Positions 44,909 through 53,875 are shown, counted from the stretch's first letter. The stretch: 64,000 nucleotides of DNA from Moraxella bovis (GCF_002014975.1 NZ_MUXV01000006.1:41089-105088); one strand, 5' to 3'. A program made the numbers and translations. The notes: generated by a model from the sequence alone, not told the origin.

Positions 44909-46219
44909 ATGAACAACACTCACCGTCAAACAGGAGCAAGCATTTGGGTCATCCTGCCGTGGCTCATTGCCCTAGCCTTAGCCACGGCTTTAGTGCTATT
45001 GGTCGCCAAGCACAACACCACGCCCATAACCGCCCAAAGCACCCCCAAAGCCGAGCAGATTGCCCCAAATACGCAGTCAAGCGAGCAGGCATGGCAACCC
45101 ACCCTTGCCACGCCCAAAGCCCACAACAACCTCGACACCGCTCCCACAGTAGATTCTTATCACGACGCAGTGACCCAAGCCAGTCTGTCTGTGGTTAATA
45201 TCTACACCACCCAAAAGGTGCAAAACCCTTATATGGGCGATCCTGTGTTGGAGCAGTTTTTTGAATACTATGGGCAAGGGCAAGAGATTGACAGGGGAGC
45301 GAGCAGTCTAGGTTCAGGCGTGATTGTCTCCAAAGACGGCTATATCGTCACCAACGCCCATGTCATCGAAAAAGCCGATGAGATTACCGTCGCCTTAAAT
45401 GACGGGCGTAAGGCACGGGCGACCATCGTCGGGGCGGACGTGGAGAGTGATTTGGCGGTGATTAAGGTTGAGATGGATAACCTTGTTCCACTCGCGTTTC
45501 GCCGTGAACCCATTCGTGTGGGTGATGTCGCTCTTGCCATTGGCAATCCCTTTGGCGTGGGTCAGACCGTCACCCAAGGTATCATCTCTGCCACAGGTCG
45601 TTCTGGACTGGGTCTGACCACCTTTGAAGACTTCATTCAGACTGACGCCGCCATCAACCCTGGTAACTCAGGCGGTGCTTTGGTGGACGCCAATGGGGCA
45701 TTGGTCGGTATTAACACCGTCATCTACTCTCGCTCTGGCGGTTCGATGGGGATTGGCTTTGCCATTCCCACCACCATTGTTGAGCAGGTCATGAACGGAC
45801 TGATTAGCACTGGCAGGGTCAGCCGTGGCTGGCTTGGCGTGGAGATTGCCCCTGTCAGGGAAAACCCCAGCAATCTCACCACTCACGAAGGTGTGGTCAT
45901 CGCCAGTGTCATGGCGGATGGTCCAGCAGGCAAGGCAGGTCTACGGGCAGGCGATGTGGTGCTGTCACTAGACGGCAAAACCATTGACAACGCCAACACA
46001 CTCATCGGTATCGTTTCTGCCAAAGCCCCCGACAGCACACTTGATGCCGTGGTCAAGCGTGGCGACGATGAGCATGAACTTACCATTACCGTCGGCGAAC
46101 GCCCCAGTCGTGGCAACAACCGCCAAAACAACGAGCAAGACAGTCGCTCTCTAAGCCCCGAAGAGCGTGCTTATCTTAATGAGCTGTTTAATCAGTTAAA
46201 CCGCATGCACGGACGCTAA
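44909..46219 (+). CDS. DegS/DegQ-like periplasmic serine protease (S1C family)
   Basis: From ATG 44909 (AGGAAAA upstream) the protein has 436 residues. It has an N-terminal signal/anchor helix (WVILPWLIALALATALVLLV) and a trypsin-like domain with His in VTNAHVIEKAD, Asp in ESDLAVIKVE and Ser in NPGNSGGALVD. One PDZ domain follows (GWLGVEIAPV to VVKRGDDEHEL), then a charged tail. One PDZ and an N-terminal anchor fit DegS/AlgW, the envelope-stress protease that cleaves anti-sigma factor; DegQ usually has two PDZ domains. The anchor-versus-cleaved question is open. Confidence 0.85.
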   Translation: MNNTHRQTGASIWVILPWLIALALATALVLLVAKHNTTPITAQSTPKAEQIAPNTQSSEQAWQPTLATPKAHNNLDTAPTVDSYHDAVTQASLSVVNIYTTQKVQNPYMGDPVLEQFFEYYGQGQEIDRGASSLGSGVIVSKDGYIVTNAHVIEKADEITVALNDGRKARATIVGADVESDLAVIKVEMDNLVPLAFRREPIRVGDVALAIGNPFGVGQTVTQGIISATGRSGLGLTTFEDFIQTDAAINPGNSGGALVDANGALVGINTVIYSRSGGSMGIGFAIPTTIVEQVMNGLISTGRVSRGWLGVEIAPVRENPSNLTTHEGVVIASVMADGPAGKAGLRAGDVVLSLDGKTIDNANTLIGIVSAKAPDSTLDAVVKRGDDEHELTITVGERPSRGNNRQNNEQDSRSLSPEERAYLNELFNQLNRMHGR

Positions 46220-46253
46220 TGGCAAAATAACAAAGTAAATCCAATCTTTGTAT

Positions 46254-46467
46254 TAGGGCGTGCCTGCCCTTGGTATTTGCCATGAAAAATGAGAAAAATC
46301 GCCCGTTTTTCAAGGAAAAACTTGAGGTTGAGGTTGATAGTTATTCTATCAACCTCAAGTTTTTGACTTCGAGCCACAAGATTTAGCCATTTTTCATGCA
46401 AAAATGAATTAAAGTGTTAAATTTTATCTTGTTTTATAAAAATGTTATCAATGGTAGGCACGCCCTA
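46254..46467 (+). repeat. MITE-like family 1, copy G (reference full-length copy)
   Basis: 214 bp with near-perfect terminal inverted repeats, TAGGGCGTGCCTGCC and GGTAGGCACGCCCTA. Internal inverted arms CATGAAAAATG and CATTTTTCATG flank a strong central hairpin at 46316-46364 (AAAAACTTGAGGTTG paired with CAACCTCAAGTTTTT), which looks like an intrinsic terminator. It carries no coding sequence. Confidence 0.85.
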
Positions 46468-46534
46468 GTTTTTTGTTGAATTTTCAAAATAAAGCCTTAC
46501 TATTTATCAATCATTTACAAACCACGAGGACATC

Positions 46535-47202
<668 letters not shown>

Positions 47203-47326
47203 ACGCCCGCTTTGTTATCAAATGTAACTTTGTGTGCTTTTATGCAATGGCGTTTGAAATCATCAAAGGCTTGTGATATATTTGGGTCAATTTTATATCA
47301 AAAGTTTGTATAAACTCATGAATAAT

Positions 47327-47358
47327 AAAAAAGAATTGGTTTTTGCCAATTCTTTTTT
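47327..47358 (+). terminator. Intrinsic terminator between hemF remnant and cytochrome c' gene
   Basis: AAAAAAGAATTGG and CCAATTCTTTTTT form a 13-bp perfect stem with loop TTTTTG, ending in a T-run. It may terminate the former hemF transcript. Confidence 0.8.
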
Positions 47359-47407
47359 GTCAAATACCCAAGCCACCTTGATAGGAAGCCCCGTGAAATT
47401 CGTAAAA

Positions 47408-47868
47408 ATGCAATCGGTAAAATCTTTCACTCTCATCACCCTAACCGCCCTTGTCCTGACTGCTTGTGGCGACAAAGCCCCTGCTGGTGCTGGCTCAGCA
47501 ACATCAACCGATGTCAAAGCTCGCCAAGACCTAATGCAAGATTGGCGTGGTGCCAATGACATTTTAAAAGGCATGATGGAAAATCCTACCAATTTTGACG
47601 TTGCCACCTTAAAGAGCAAGCTGAGTTCATCAGTGGTAGTACCGCCCAAATGTGGACGCACTTTAATGATGCCAATGCCAAAGGCAACTCTCAGGACGCT
47701 GTATGGTCAGATGCGACAGGCTTTCAAACCAAAAAAGACGAGTTTAATGCTGCCGCCCAAAACCTTGTGGCAGTCGCCACCACCGCTCAAAGTGCTGATG
47801 ATGTCCATGCTGCTTTTGGAGCCATGGCAGAAGGCTGTGGCAGTTGCCATAAAGTTTATAAAAAGTGA
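47408..47868 (+). pseudogene. Cytochrome c' lipoprotein gene with a -1 frameshift
   Basis: ATG 47408 begins a lipoprotein signal (FTLITLTALVLTAC, Cys lipobox), and the frame runs through RQDLMQDWRGANDILKGMME to DVATLK, then leaves the family. One frame over, the chain continues EQAEFISGSTAQMWTHFNDA to the heme motif GCGSCHKVYKK (CxxCH) at the C terminus. Adding one A at 47611-47613 (TTAAAG to TTAAAAG) joins the halves into a cytochrome c' of about 153 residues. Cytochrome c' binds NO and protects against nitrosative stress. It is either a recent pseudogene or an assembly error. Confidence 0.85.
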
Positions 47869-48020
47869 TTGTTGATTACTGAACATTTGCATGATTTTAA
47901 GGGTAAACTGTGTTTGCCCTTATTTATCTTTATCATTGTTCAATTAAGATAATTTTGTTAATATTTACATATAAAAAAGAGAGCGAGCTTCACCCAAGTG
48001 TTTATTTTGCCACGAGACTT

Positions 48021-48088
48021 GTAGGGGCGTGTTGCACACGCCCTTGGTGATACGTTGATATTTAGGGCATGCACAGCACACCCCCACA
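48021..48088. repeat. REP-like paired palindrome, type a
   Basis: GTAGGGGCGTGTTGCACACG and GCATGCACAGCACACCCCCAC are inverted partners, the same layout as 28265-28330. Confidence 0.7.
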
Positions 48089-48140
48089 ACTTCACTCAAA
48101 GACATTATTAATCAATAATATTAATACCTATATTTTATAC

Positions 48141-48179
48141 AAACAAAAACAAGCCCAATTTGAGCTTGTTTTTGTTTTT
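48141..48179. terminator. Bidirectional terminator after sodA
   Basis: AAACAAAAACAAGC and GCTTGTTTTTGTTTTT form a long stem with A- and T-runs on both sides. It lies 35 bp past the sodA stop codon on the minus strand. Confidence 0.8.
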
Positions 48180-48214
48180 AAAGCAATAATTATTTTAAAT
48201 AATCGTTTTGCAAA

Positions 48215-48829
48215 TCATGCCTTATCAAAGTTTTCTTGGGCTTTGTCCCAGTTTACCACATTCCAAAATGCCTTGATGTAGTCTGGGCGTTTGTTTTGGT
48301 ATTTTAGGTAATAAGCATGCTCCCACACGTCAAGACCGATGATTGGCGTACCTTCACAGCCTGCCACGTCTTTACCCATCAGTGGGCTGTCTTGGTTGGC
48401 AGTTGAAACAACGGCAAGTTTGTCGCCTTGCTTAACCAGCCATGCCCAGCCCGAACCAAAGCGGGTGGCGGCGGCTTTTTCAAATTGCTCTTGGAACGCC
48501 TCTACCGAACCAAAATCACGCACGATGGCATCTTTTAGCGAGCCTTGAAGCGTGGTGCCAGTTTTTAGGATTGTCCAAAATAGACTGTGGTTAGCGTGTC
48601 CGCCTGCGTTGTTGCGAACGGCAGTTTGCTTGTCGGCAGGCAGTGCAGATAGATTGGCAATGACTTCTTCGGCTGATTTGTCCGCCCATTCAGTGCCTTC
48701 TAGGGCAGCGTTGGCGTTATTAACATACGCTTGATGATGGCGAGAATGGTGGATTTCCATGGTTTCTTTGTCAAAATGTGGCTCTAATGCGTCATAGCTG
48801 TAACCTAGCTCAGGCAGGGTAAAAGACAT
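48215..48829 (-). CDS. sodA: Superoxide dismutase, Mn type
   Basis: A 204-residue Mn/Fe superoxide dismutase. Metal ligands: His27 ([10 protein letters not shown]), His81 ([10 protein letters not shown]), and Asp and His in [10 protein letters not shown]. The sequence follows the Mn branch ([37 protein letters not shown]) rather than the Fe branch, although metal use can vary. AAGGAA precedes the start. A Fur-box-like palindrome lies about 125 bp upstream, matching the iron repression known for sodA in E. coli. Confidence 0.93.
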   Translation of the reverse strand: MSFTLPELGYSYDALEPHFDKETMEIHHSRHHQAYVNNANAALEGTEWADKSAEEVIANLSALPADKQTAVRNNAGGHANHSLFWTILKTGTTLQGSLKDAIVRDFGSVEAFQEQFEKAAATRFGSGWAWLVKQGDKLAVVSTANQDSPLMGKDVAGCEGTPIIGLDVWEHAYYLKYQNKRPDYIKAFWNVVNWDKAQENFDKA

Positions 48830-49189
48830 GATAATTCCTTAATAAAATTAGGGTTAATGTTTGTACAAATCGTTGATTTGTCCCATCAATATAAAGGCAA
48901 AATTGGCAAATTTCAAGTGCTATTTTATGAGTTTACAAAAAACCAATCTATTAAATGATTATCATTATTTAATAGATAGTCAATACTTATCTTACCCACC
49001 ACAAAGCAAAAAAAAAGCAAATGGCATTTTAAAAACAGCCTTCTATCCAAACCAGATTTTTGTGCATTTTTAAAAAATTTAACCTTAGTATTTATAAGGA
49101 TTTATTCTTATTTTGGAAAGAGATTTGATAAAATAAACCTATCAGACCATACCTTATTTCCCAACTTTATATCAAATGATTGATTTATG
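48830..49189. other. sodA upstream region and spacer
   Basis: AT-rich. It contains the sodA promoter region and the Fur-box-like palindrome annotated separately. No gene is supported. The spacer continues to radA at 49467 and holds a family 2 repeat (49190-49323). Confidence 0.4.
48953..48970. promoter_or_regulatory. Fur-box-like site upstream of sodA
   Basis: AAATGATTATCATTATTT contains the perfect 6-1-6 palindrome AATGAT-T-ATCATT. It differs at one position from the AATGATAATCATTAT core of the Fur consensus. It is 124 bp upstream of the sodA start codon, far enough to overlap a distal promoter. Confidence 0.6.
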
Positions 49190-49323
49190 ATACAGCTAAC
49201 AAAATTGAATTTTACTACACAAGCCGTTTGCCACAAGCTTGCCTGCGGGTCGGTTTCCGTCATGGGCAGGCTTAGCTCACCACGAACAGAAAACCGTAGT
49301 AATTTTGCACTTTGTAGAGTGCA
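49190..49323. repeat. Repeat family 2, copy 2
   Basis: Starts ATACAGCTAACAAAATTGAA and ends GCACTTTGTAGAGTGCAT. The core (CCACAAGCTTGCCTGCGGGT, CTCACCACGAAC) is the reverse complement of copy 1 at 31194. Confidence 0.8.
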
Positions 49324-49466
49324 TCTTAATTCATTCAAAAATATTTATTAAACCCACTTTTATAACGCCAGCCAACCTATAAAAACAAAACCGCCTTTTT
49401 GCACAATTTTTGCCACGCTCCAAATAAAAAATGCTACAATACCCCAAACCCTAACACACTCTCATC

Positions 49467-50873
49467 ATGGCAAAAAAATCCTCTTACGTCTGCCAATCCT
49501 GCGGAGCCAATTACGGCAAATGGTCAGGGCAATGTGCCGACTGTGGCGAATGGAACACCCTCACCGAAGCCCCCAACGTCGCCATGCCCCACCACAAAAA
49601 AACCACCACCAAATCCGCCCCGAAAACCGCCAACTATGCAGGCGACAGCTCTGGGGTCATGACCCTTGCCAATGTCGGCTTTTCGCTAGAAACCCGTATG
49701 CCCACAGGCTTGGGCGAATTTGACCGTGTGCTTGGCGGTGGGCTTGTGGCAGGCTCGGTGGTGCTGATTGGGGGCGACCCGGGTATCGGCAAATCCACAA
49801 TCCTTTTGCAGACCGCCATTAACATGGCAAGTAGCGACTCGCTGGCTGGCTCGGCTCTATATATCACAGGCGAAGAGAGCCTGTCGCAGGTTGCCATGCG
49901 TGCGGTGCGACTAGGGCTACCGACCGACCGCCTAAGGGTACTTGCCGAGACCAACGTTGAGACCATTTGCATGGCTCTGACCGCCGAACAGCCTGCCATT
50001 GCCGTCATTGACTCCATTCAGACGCTCTTTACCGAAGCCATACAGTCCGCCCCAGGGGGCGTCGCCCAAATCCGTGAATCCGCCGCCGTCTTGACACGCT
50101 ATGCCAAGCAGACAGGCACGGCACTGTTTTTGGTGGGACACGTTACCAAAGAAGGGGCGTTGGCAGGGCCTCGTGTGCTAGAACACATGGTGGATACGGT
50201 GCTGTATTTTGAAGGCGAGTCCGATAGCCGATTTAGAATGATTCGCGCGGTCAAAAACCGTTTTGGGGCGGTCAATGAACTGGGTATTTTTGGCATGACC
50301 GATACAGGTTTAAAGGAAGTTGCCAATCCGTCCGCCATTTTTTTGAGTCGATATGACAAGCCCATTGCAGGGTCGGTGGTCATGGTCAGCCGTGAAGGTA
50401 CACGTCCTCTGCTTGTGGAAGTGCAAGCGTTGGTGGACGATTCGCAAGGTCAGCCCAGACGTATGGCGTTGGGGCTTGATTATCAACGCCTATCCATGCT
50501 CCTTGCGGTCATGCACCGTCATGGCGGTATCTACACGAGCGGTCAGGACGTGTATGTCAATGTCGTGGGCGGGGTCAAGGTCATGGAGACAGGCTCGGAT
50601 TTGGCGGTGCTGATTGCCTGTGCGTCTAGCATTAAGGAAAAACCGCTACCTGCACGGCTGTGCGTATTTGGTGAAGTGGGACTATCGGGGGAGATTCGCC
50701 CTGTGCCAAACGGTCAAGAACGCCTAAAAGAAGCGATGAAACACGGCTTTACCTACGCCATTATCCCCAAAGCCAACGCCCCCAAAGTAGGCGATAAAAA
50801 TTTTGCCAATATCAATATCATTGCCGTGGATAGGCTAGATGATGCGTTGATACGGGCGTTTGAGCTTGCGTGA
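49467..50873 (+). CDS. radA: DNA repair protein RadA
   Basis: A 468-residue RadA (Sms). It has an N-terminal C4 zinc finger (CQSCGANYGKWSGQCADCGE), a RecA-like ATPase with Walker A GGDPGIGKST, the RadA-specific KNRFGAVNELG motif, and a C-terminal Lon-like domain (GEVGLSGEIRPVPNGQERLK). It promotes branch migration in recombination and repair, and supports transformation in competent bacteria. Start ATG 49467. The ABC permease gene follows after 35 bp. Confidence 0.96.
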   Translation: MAKKSSYVCQSCGANYGKWSGQCADCGEWNTLTEAPNVAMPHHKKTTTKSAPKTANYAGDSSGVMTLANVGFSLETRMPTGLGEFDRVLGGGLVAGSVVLIGGDPGIGKSTILLQTAINMASSDSLAGSALYITGEESLSQVAMRAVRLGLPTDRLRVLAETNVETICMALTAEQPAIAVIDSIQTLFTEAIQSAPGGVAQIRESAAVLTRYAKQTGTALFLVGHVTKEGALAGPRVLEHMVDTVLYFEGESDSRFRMIRAVKNRFGAVNELGIFGMTDTGLKEVANPSAIFLSRYDKPIAGSVVMVSREGTRPLLVEVQALVDDSQGQPRRMALGLDYQRLSMLLAVMHRHGGIYTSGQDVYVNVVGGVKVMETGSDLAVLIACASSIKEKPLPARLCVFGEVGLSGEIRPVPNGQERLKEAMKHGFTYAIIPKANAPKVGDKNFANINIIAVDRLDDALIRAFELA

Positions 50874-50908
50874 TTGGTTTTTGCAGTTAAATAATCCAAA
50901 TAAAAGCT

Positions 50909-51676
50909 ATGCTAGTATCTTTTTTAAAAAATCTTACCGCCTATGGCATTCGATACAGCCTAATTATCCTATTGCTAATTATTTGGCAATTGGTCATTGG
51001 ATTTGGGTTATTGCCTGATTATTTATTGCCATCGCCCATGCAAATCATTAAGGCATTTATTGATGATTTTTATTTGCTTATGAGTCATGCCAAATATACG
51101 CTGATTACGGCATTTTTAGGCACAATCATTGGGCTGATATTAAGTTTTGTGTTATCCATTTTAATGGATTTGTCCAAAAACTTTCGTCAAATGGTCTATC
51201 CGATTTTATTATTAAATCAAACCATTCCTACCATTGCCATTGCCCCTTTACTTGTGATTTGGCTTGGCTATGGCATATTGCCAAAAGTGGTGCTGGTGGT
51301 ATTGTCGGTATTTTTTCCGATGACGATTGCACTTGTGGACGGTTATAATTCGGTACAAAAAGAGCAATTAAATCTCTTTCGTTCATTAAAAGCAAGTCAT
51401 TATCAAACTTACCGCCATCTAAAAATACCGTCCGCCATGGGGTATTTTTTTACAGGATTAAAAGTGGCGTTGTCGTATGCTCTTATCTCGGCAGTGGTGG
51501 CAGAATGGCTTGGCGGTTATCATGGGCTTGGGGTCTATATGACCCGTGTGCGAAAATCGTATGAGCTGGACAATATGTTTGCGGTGATATTTTTGATTAG
51601 TGTTCTGACTTTGATTTTGATTGGATTGGTTAAACTTTTGGAAAGAAAAGTTTTGGCGTATCAATATCAAAAATAA
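50909..51676 (+). CDS. ABC permease, thiamine-precursor type (ThiX-like)
   Basis: A 255-residue inner-membrane permease with six helices and the typical C-terminal EAA-like loop (FRSLKASHYQTYRHLKIPSA). It belongs to the nitrate/taurine/pyrimidine-precursor permease group. A Thi5-like binding protein and a matching ATPase follow within 3 kb, which identifies the likely substrate as a thiamine pyrimidine precursor. Unlike those genes it lies before the TPP riboswitch, close behind radA, and is separated from them by repeats. It is more AT-rich than radA. Confidence 0.78.
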   Translation: MLVSFLKNLTAYGIRYSLIILLLIIWQLVIGFGLLPDYLLPSPMQIIKAFIDDFYLLMSHAKYTLITAFLGTIIGLILSFVLSILMDLSKNFRQMVYPILLLNQTIPTIAIAPLLVIWLGYGILPKVVLVVLSVFFPMTIALVDGYNSVQKEQLNLFRSLKASHYQTYRHLKIPSAMGYFFTGLKVALSYALISAVVAEWLGGYHGLGVYMTRVRKSYELDNMFAVIFLISVLTLILIGLVKLLERKVLAYQYQK

Positions 51677-51713
51677 TTGGGATTTTGATGTTTTAGCTAA
51701 ATTTATTTTTAAG

Positions 51714-51784
51714 CGTAAGGTGCGTATCACGCACCGTTTTTATATTAAGGTTTTTTTTGTTGGTGCGTAATACACACCTTACGG
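51714..51784. repeat. REP-like paired palindrome, type b
   Basis: CGTAAGGTGCGTATCACGCACC and GGTGCGTAATACACACCTTACG are inverted partners about 27 bp apart. Same type as 34226-34285. It follows the permease stop codon by 37 bp and may also end its transcript. Confidence 0.75.
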
Positions 51785-51821
51785 CAAATGTTAATTTAAA
51801 AAAGCGTTTTAATTCTAAAAA

Positions 51822-51950
51822 TGGTAGTAGTCTGAAAAGTATGCCAAACTAGGTTTTCCGTTCGCCCTAAGCCTGCCTGCGGGTAGGAAAACCGTTAGGC
51901 TTCCCAACCTCGCCACGAACGGTTTTCTTTGTAGCATACTTTTTGAACCA
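51822..51950. repeat. Repeat family 2, copy 3
   Basis: GGTAGTAGTCTGAAAAGTATGC at the left and GCATACTTTTTGAACCAG at the right are inverted repeats. The core GTTTTCCGTTCGCC and CGCCACGAACGGTTTTC are also inverted. Both ends are of the AGTATGC type, unlike copies 1 and 2. Confidence 0.75.
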
Positions 51951-51982
51951 GAGCCCTAAAAATTTTCTTAAAAACCCAAAAC

Positions 51983-52011
51983 TTGACAACCATTGTATTT
52001 TATTTTATAAT
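51983..52011 (+). promoter_or_regulatory. Consensus sigma-70 promoter of the TPP-riboswitch leader
   Basis: TTGACA (51983-51988), a 17-bp spacer and TATAAT (52006-52011), a perfect match to the sigma-70 consensus. Transcription would begin at about 52018, right at the start of the riboswitch. Confidence 0.85.
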
Positions 52012-52017
52012 TAAAAC

Positions 52018-52103
52018 ATTAGTCGGGGTGCTTTATTTTTAAATAAAAGCTGAGATGATACCCGTGAACCTGATACAGTTAATACTGGCGTAGGAAACTA
52101 GAC
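52018..52103 (+). ncRNA. TPP riboswitch (THI element)
   Basis: All conserved blocks are present in order: GGGGTGC, GCTGAGATGATACCCG, GAACCTGATACAGTTAATAC and TGGCGTAGGAAAC. The closing helix P1 is formed by TTAGT (52019-52023) and ACTAG (52098-52102). It should sense thiamine pyrophosphate and repress the downstream thiamine-precursor import gene. Confidence 0.95.
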
Positions 52104-52187
52104 AATGATTATCAAGCTCTGTTTGACATTTTATGTTAAGACTTGTTTTGGTCTGTTAAACGCCAAGATTGGCTGTGTTGTTTTTTG

Positions 52188-52219
52188 ACCTTTGGGTGCT
52201 TGGCACTTAAAGGTTTTTT
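52188..52219 (+). terminator. Attenuator terminator of the TPP riboswitch
   Basis: ACCTTT-GG-GTGC pairs with GCAC-TT-AAAGGT across a 3-base loop, followed by six Ts, 22 bp before the start codon. This is the expected expression platform: TPP binding would favour this terminator. Confidence 0.85.
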
Positions 52220-52240
52220 ATTGTCTAAATGGAGCAAACA

Positions 52241-53278
52241 ATGCACTTAACTTTGAATGGCGTGGCGTTAAAAAATGTAGGATTTGGATTGGCAATGGGC
52301 GTTTCCCTATTGCTTGCAGGCTGTGGCGACAACAAACCTGCCCAAACCAAAACAGACACCAAGACCGAAACCGCCCAAACAGGCGAAAAAAGTGAGCAAT
52401 TAGAAGAGCTTATCATCGCCCTTGACTGGGTGCCAAACACCAACCACACGGGGCTGTATGTGGCGCTTGAAAATGGTTATTTTAAAAATCAAGGCTTTGA
52501 TGTCAAAATCGTCCAGCCGTCCGAAGACAGTGCGTCCACGCTGGTGGCGAACAATCGTGCCGATTTGGGCGTGTATTTTCAGCCCAATATGGTCAAACGC
52601 CTAAACAAAGGCGAGCCGATTGTGGCGGTGGCAACCATCGTTCAGCACAACAACGCAGGGCTGTTGTCGCTCAAATCTTTGGGAGCAAGCACGCCCAAAG
52701 ACCTGCACGGCAAACTCTATTCCACTTGGGAAGACCCTGTGGACGATGCGACCGTTGCCGAAATCGTGGGCAAGCCATTGCACAAAATCCCAGGGGAGAG
52801 TACGGACGCCACCACCGCCCTAAAAATGAACCAATTTGACTACATTTTGGCGTATTATAGTTGGGACGGCATTCACGCAGGGCTAAAAGGCGAGCCGACC
52901 AACTTTTTTTATTTAAAAGACCACAACCCCGCCTTTGACTACTATTCGCCTGTGCTGATTGCCAACAGTAACAAGGTGGGCGAAAATGCCGAACGCTATA
53001 AAAAAGCCCTAACCGCCATCAAAGAAGGCTACACCTATTCTGCCCAAAACCCTGCCAAATCTGCCGAAATTCTTATCAAGCACGCCCCTGAAACCAATAA
53101 GGAGCTGGCGATGGCAAGCCAAGAATTTATGTCCAAGCAATATCTGGACGACAAGGGCGACTGGGGTAAAATTGACCCTGTGCGTTGGGATAAGTTTTTT
53201 GAATGGATCAATGATAAAAAATTGACCGATAAGCCCATTGAAAAAGGGGCAGGGTTAAATACAACGCTGTTGCCTTGA
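52241..53278 (+). CDS. Thi5/NMT1-type ABC substrate-binding lipoprotein (ThiY-like)
   Basis: A periplasmic binding protein of the NMT1/THI5 family, 345 residues from ATG 52241, which has GGAG at 52231-52234; the ATG at 52229 lacks a site. The lipobox is SLLLAGC. Family motifs: LDWVPNTNHTGLYVALENGY, FKNQGFDVKIVQPSEDS and NRADLGVYFQPNMVK. ThiY binds formylaminopyrimidine, a thiamine breakdown product that is salvaged to HMP. The TPP riboswitch upstream confirms thiamine regulation. Confidence 0.9.
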   Translation: MHLTLNGVALKNVGFGLAMGVSLLLAGCGDNKPAQTKTDTKTETAQTGEKSEQLEELIIALDWVPNTNHTGLYVALENGYFKNQGFDVKIVQPSEDSASTLVANNRADLGVYFQPNMVKRLNKGEPIVAVATIVQHNNAGLLSLKSLGASTPKDLHGKLYSTWEDPVDDATVAEIVGKPLHKIPGESTDATTALKMNQFDYILAYYSWDGIHAGLKGEPTNFFYLKDHNPAFDYYSPVLIANSNKVGENAERYKKALTAIKEGYTYSAQNPAKSAEILIKHAPETNKELAMASQEFMSKQYLDDKGDWGKIDPVRWDKFFEWINDKKLTDKPIEKGAGLNTTLLP

Positions 53279-53317
53279 TTTTAATTGGGATAATTACAAT
53301 TTGTCCAATGATAAAAT

Positions 53318-53345
53318 AAAGGTGTGAAATTCGCACCTTTATTTA
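53318..53345 (+). terminator. Terminator-like hairpin after thiY-like gene
   Basis: AAAGGTG and CGCACCTTT pair around TGAAATT with T-rich sequence after. It may reduce read-through into the two following genes. Confidence 0.6.
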
Positions 53346-53367
53346 AAATAATAGAAAATCTTTTAAA

Positions 53368-53844
53368 ATGAAATTATCCAAAAAAGACTGGTTACAGTTG
53401 TTTGCTTTTATGGTTGCAATGATTGCACTCATTGTAATAACAGGGTTTGATTTGATTTTTTCATTGCCTTTAATGACGATTTATCTTATCCTATACTTTT
53501 TTGATAAAAGCACACCACAACATCAAAGTAAAACAAAAATTATCTCTTATCTAGCGTTGCTGTTTTTGGTTATTTTTGGCAAATCTTTGGTGGAGCCTAT
53601 TTTTAAAGATAACATTCATCAAGTTTGTGGGATATTGATTAAAAATGACTTTGAATTTTTTGATAGGCTTATTTTTAACCCACCCAATACCCTGATTGAA
53701 AAAGATACCCAAACCCTAGAATTTCGCTCTTTTAGTACAAATATTCTTATCAATTCCCAAGTGTGTGTTAATTATATAGAAAGTGATAATACAATTTGGT
53801 TGTTTAATGATTATGTGTTGGATATCAAACAATCAGAGAATTAA
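53368..53844 (+). CDS. Hypothetical membrane protein inside the thiamine import cluster
   Basis: A 158-residue protein with three hydrophobic helices in the first 75 residues (FAFMVAMIALIVITGFDLIF, LPLMTIYLILYFF, IISYLALLFLVIFG), then a soluble domain of about 80 residues containing two cysteines. I do not recognise it. It lies between the binding-protein and ATPase genes (31 bp before the latter), so it is probably co-transcribed and could be an accessory subunit or an unrelated insertion. Confidence 0.6.
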   Translation: MKLSKKDWLQLFAFMVAMIALIVITGFDLIFSLPLMTIYLILYFFDKSTPQHQSKTKIISYLALLFLVIFGKSLVEPIFKDNIHQVCGILIKNDFEFFDRLIFNPPNTLIEKDTQTLEFRSFSTNILINSQVCVNYIESDNTIWLFNDYVLDIKQSEN

Positions 53845-53875
53845 CTTTCGCCTCCAATTTATCTCAATTTAAAAA

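Larger units (their letters stand above)
47876..48214. other. Spacer between cytochrome c' remnant and sodA
   Basis: AT-rich. It holds a type a REP-like palindrome (48021-48088) and the sodA terminator (48141-48179). No gene is supported. Confidence 0.4.

Noticed and set aside
47273..47407. Upstream extension of the cytochrome c' frame
   Set aside because: It runs through a terminator hairpin; the lipoprotein signal starts at ATG 47408.
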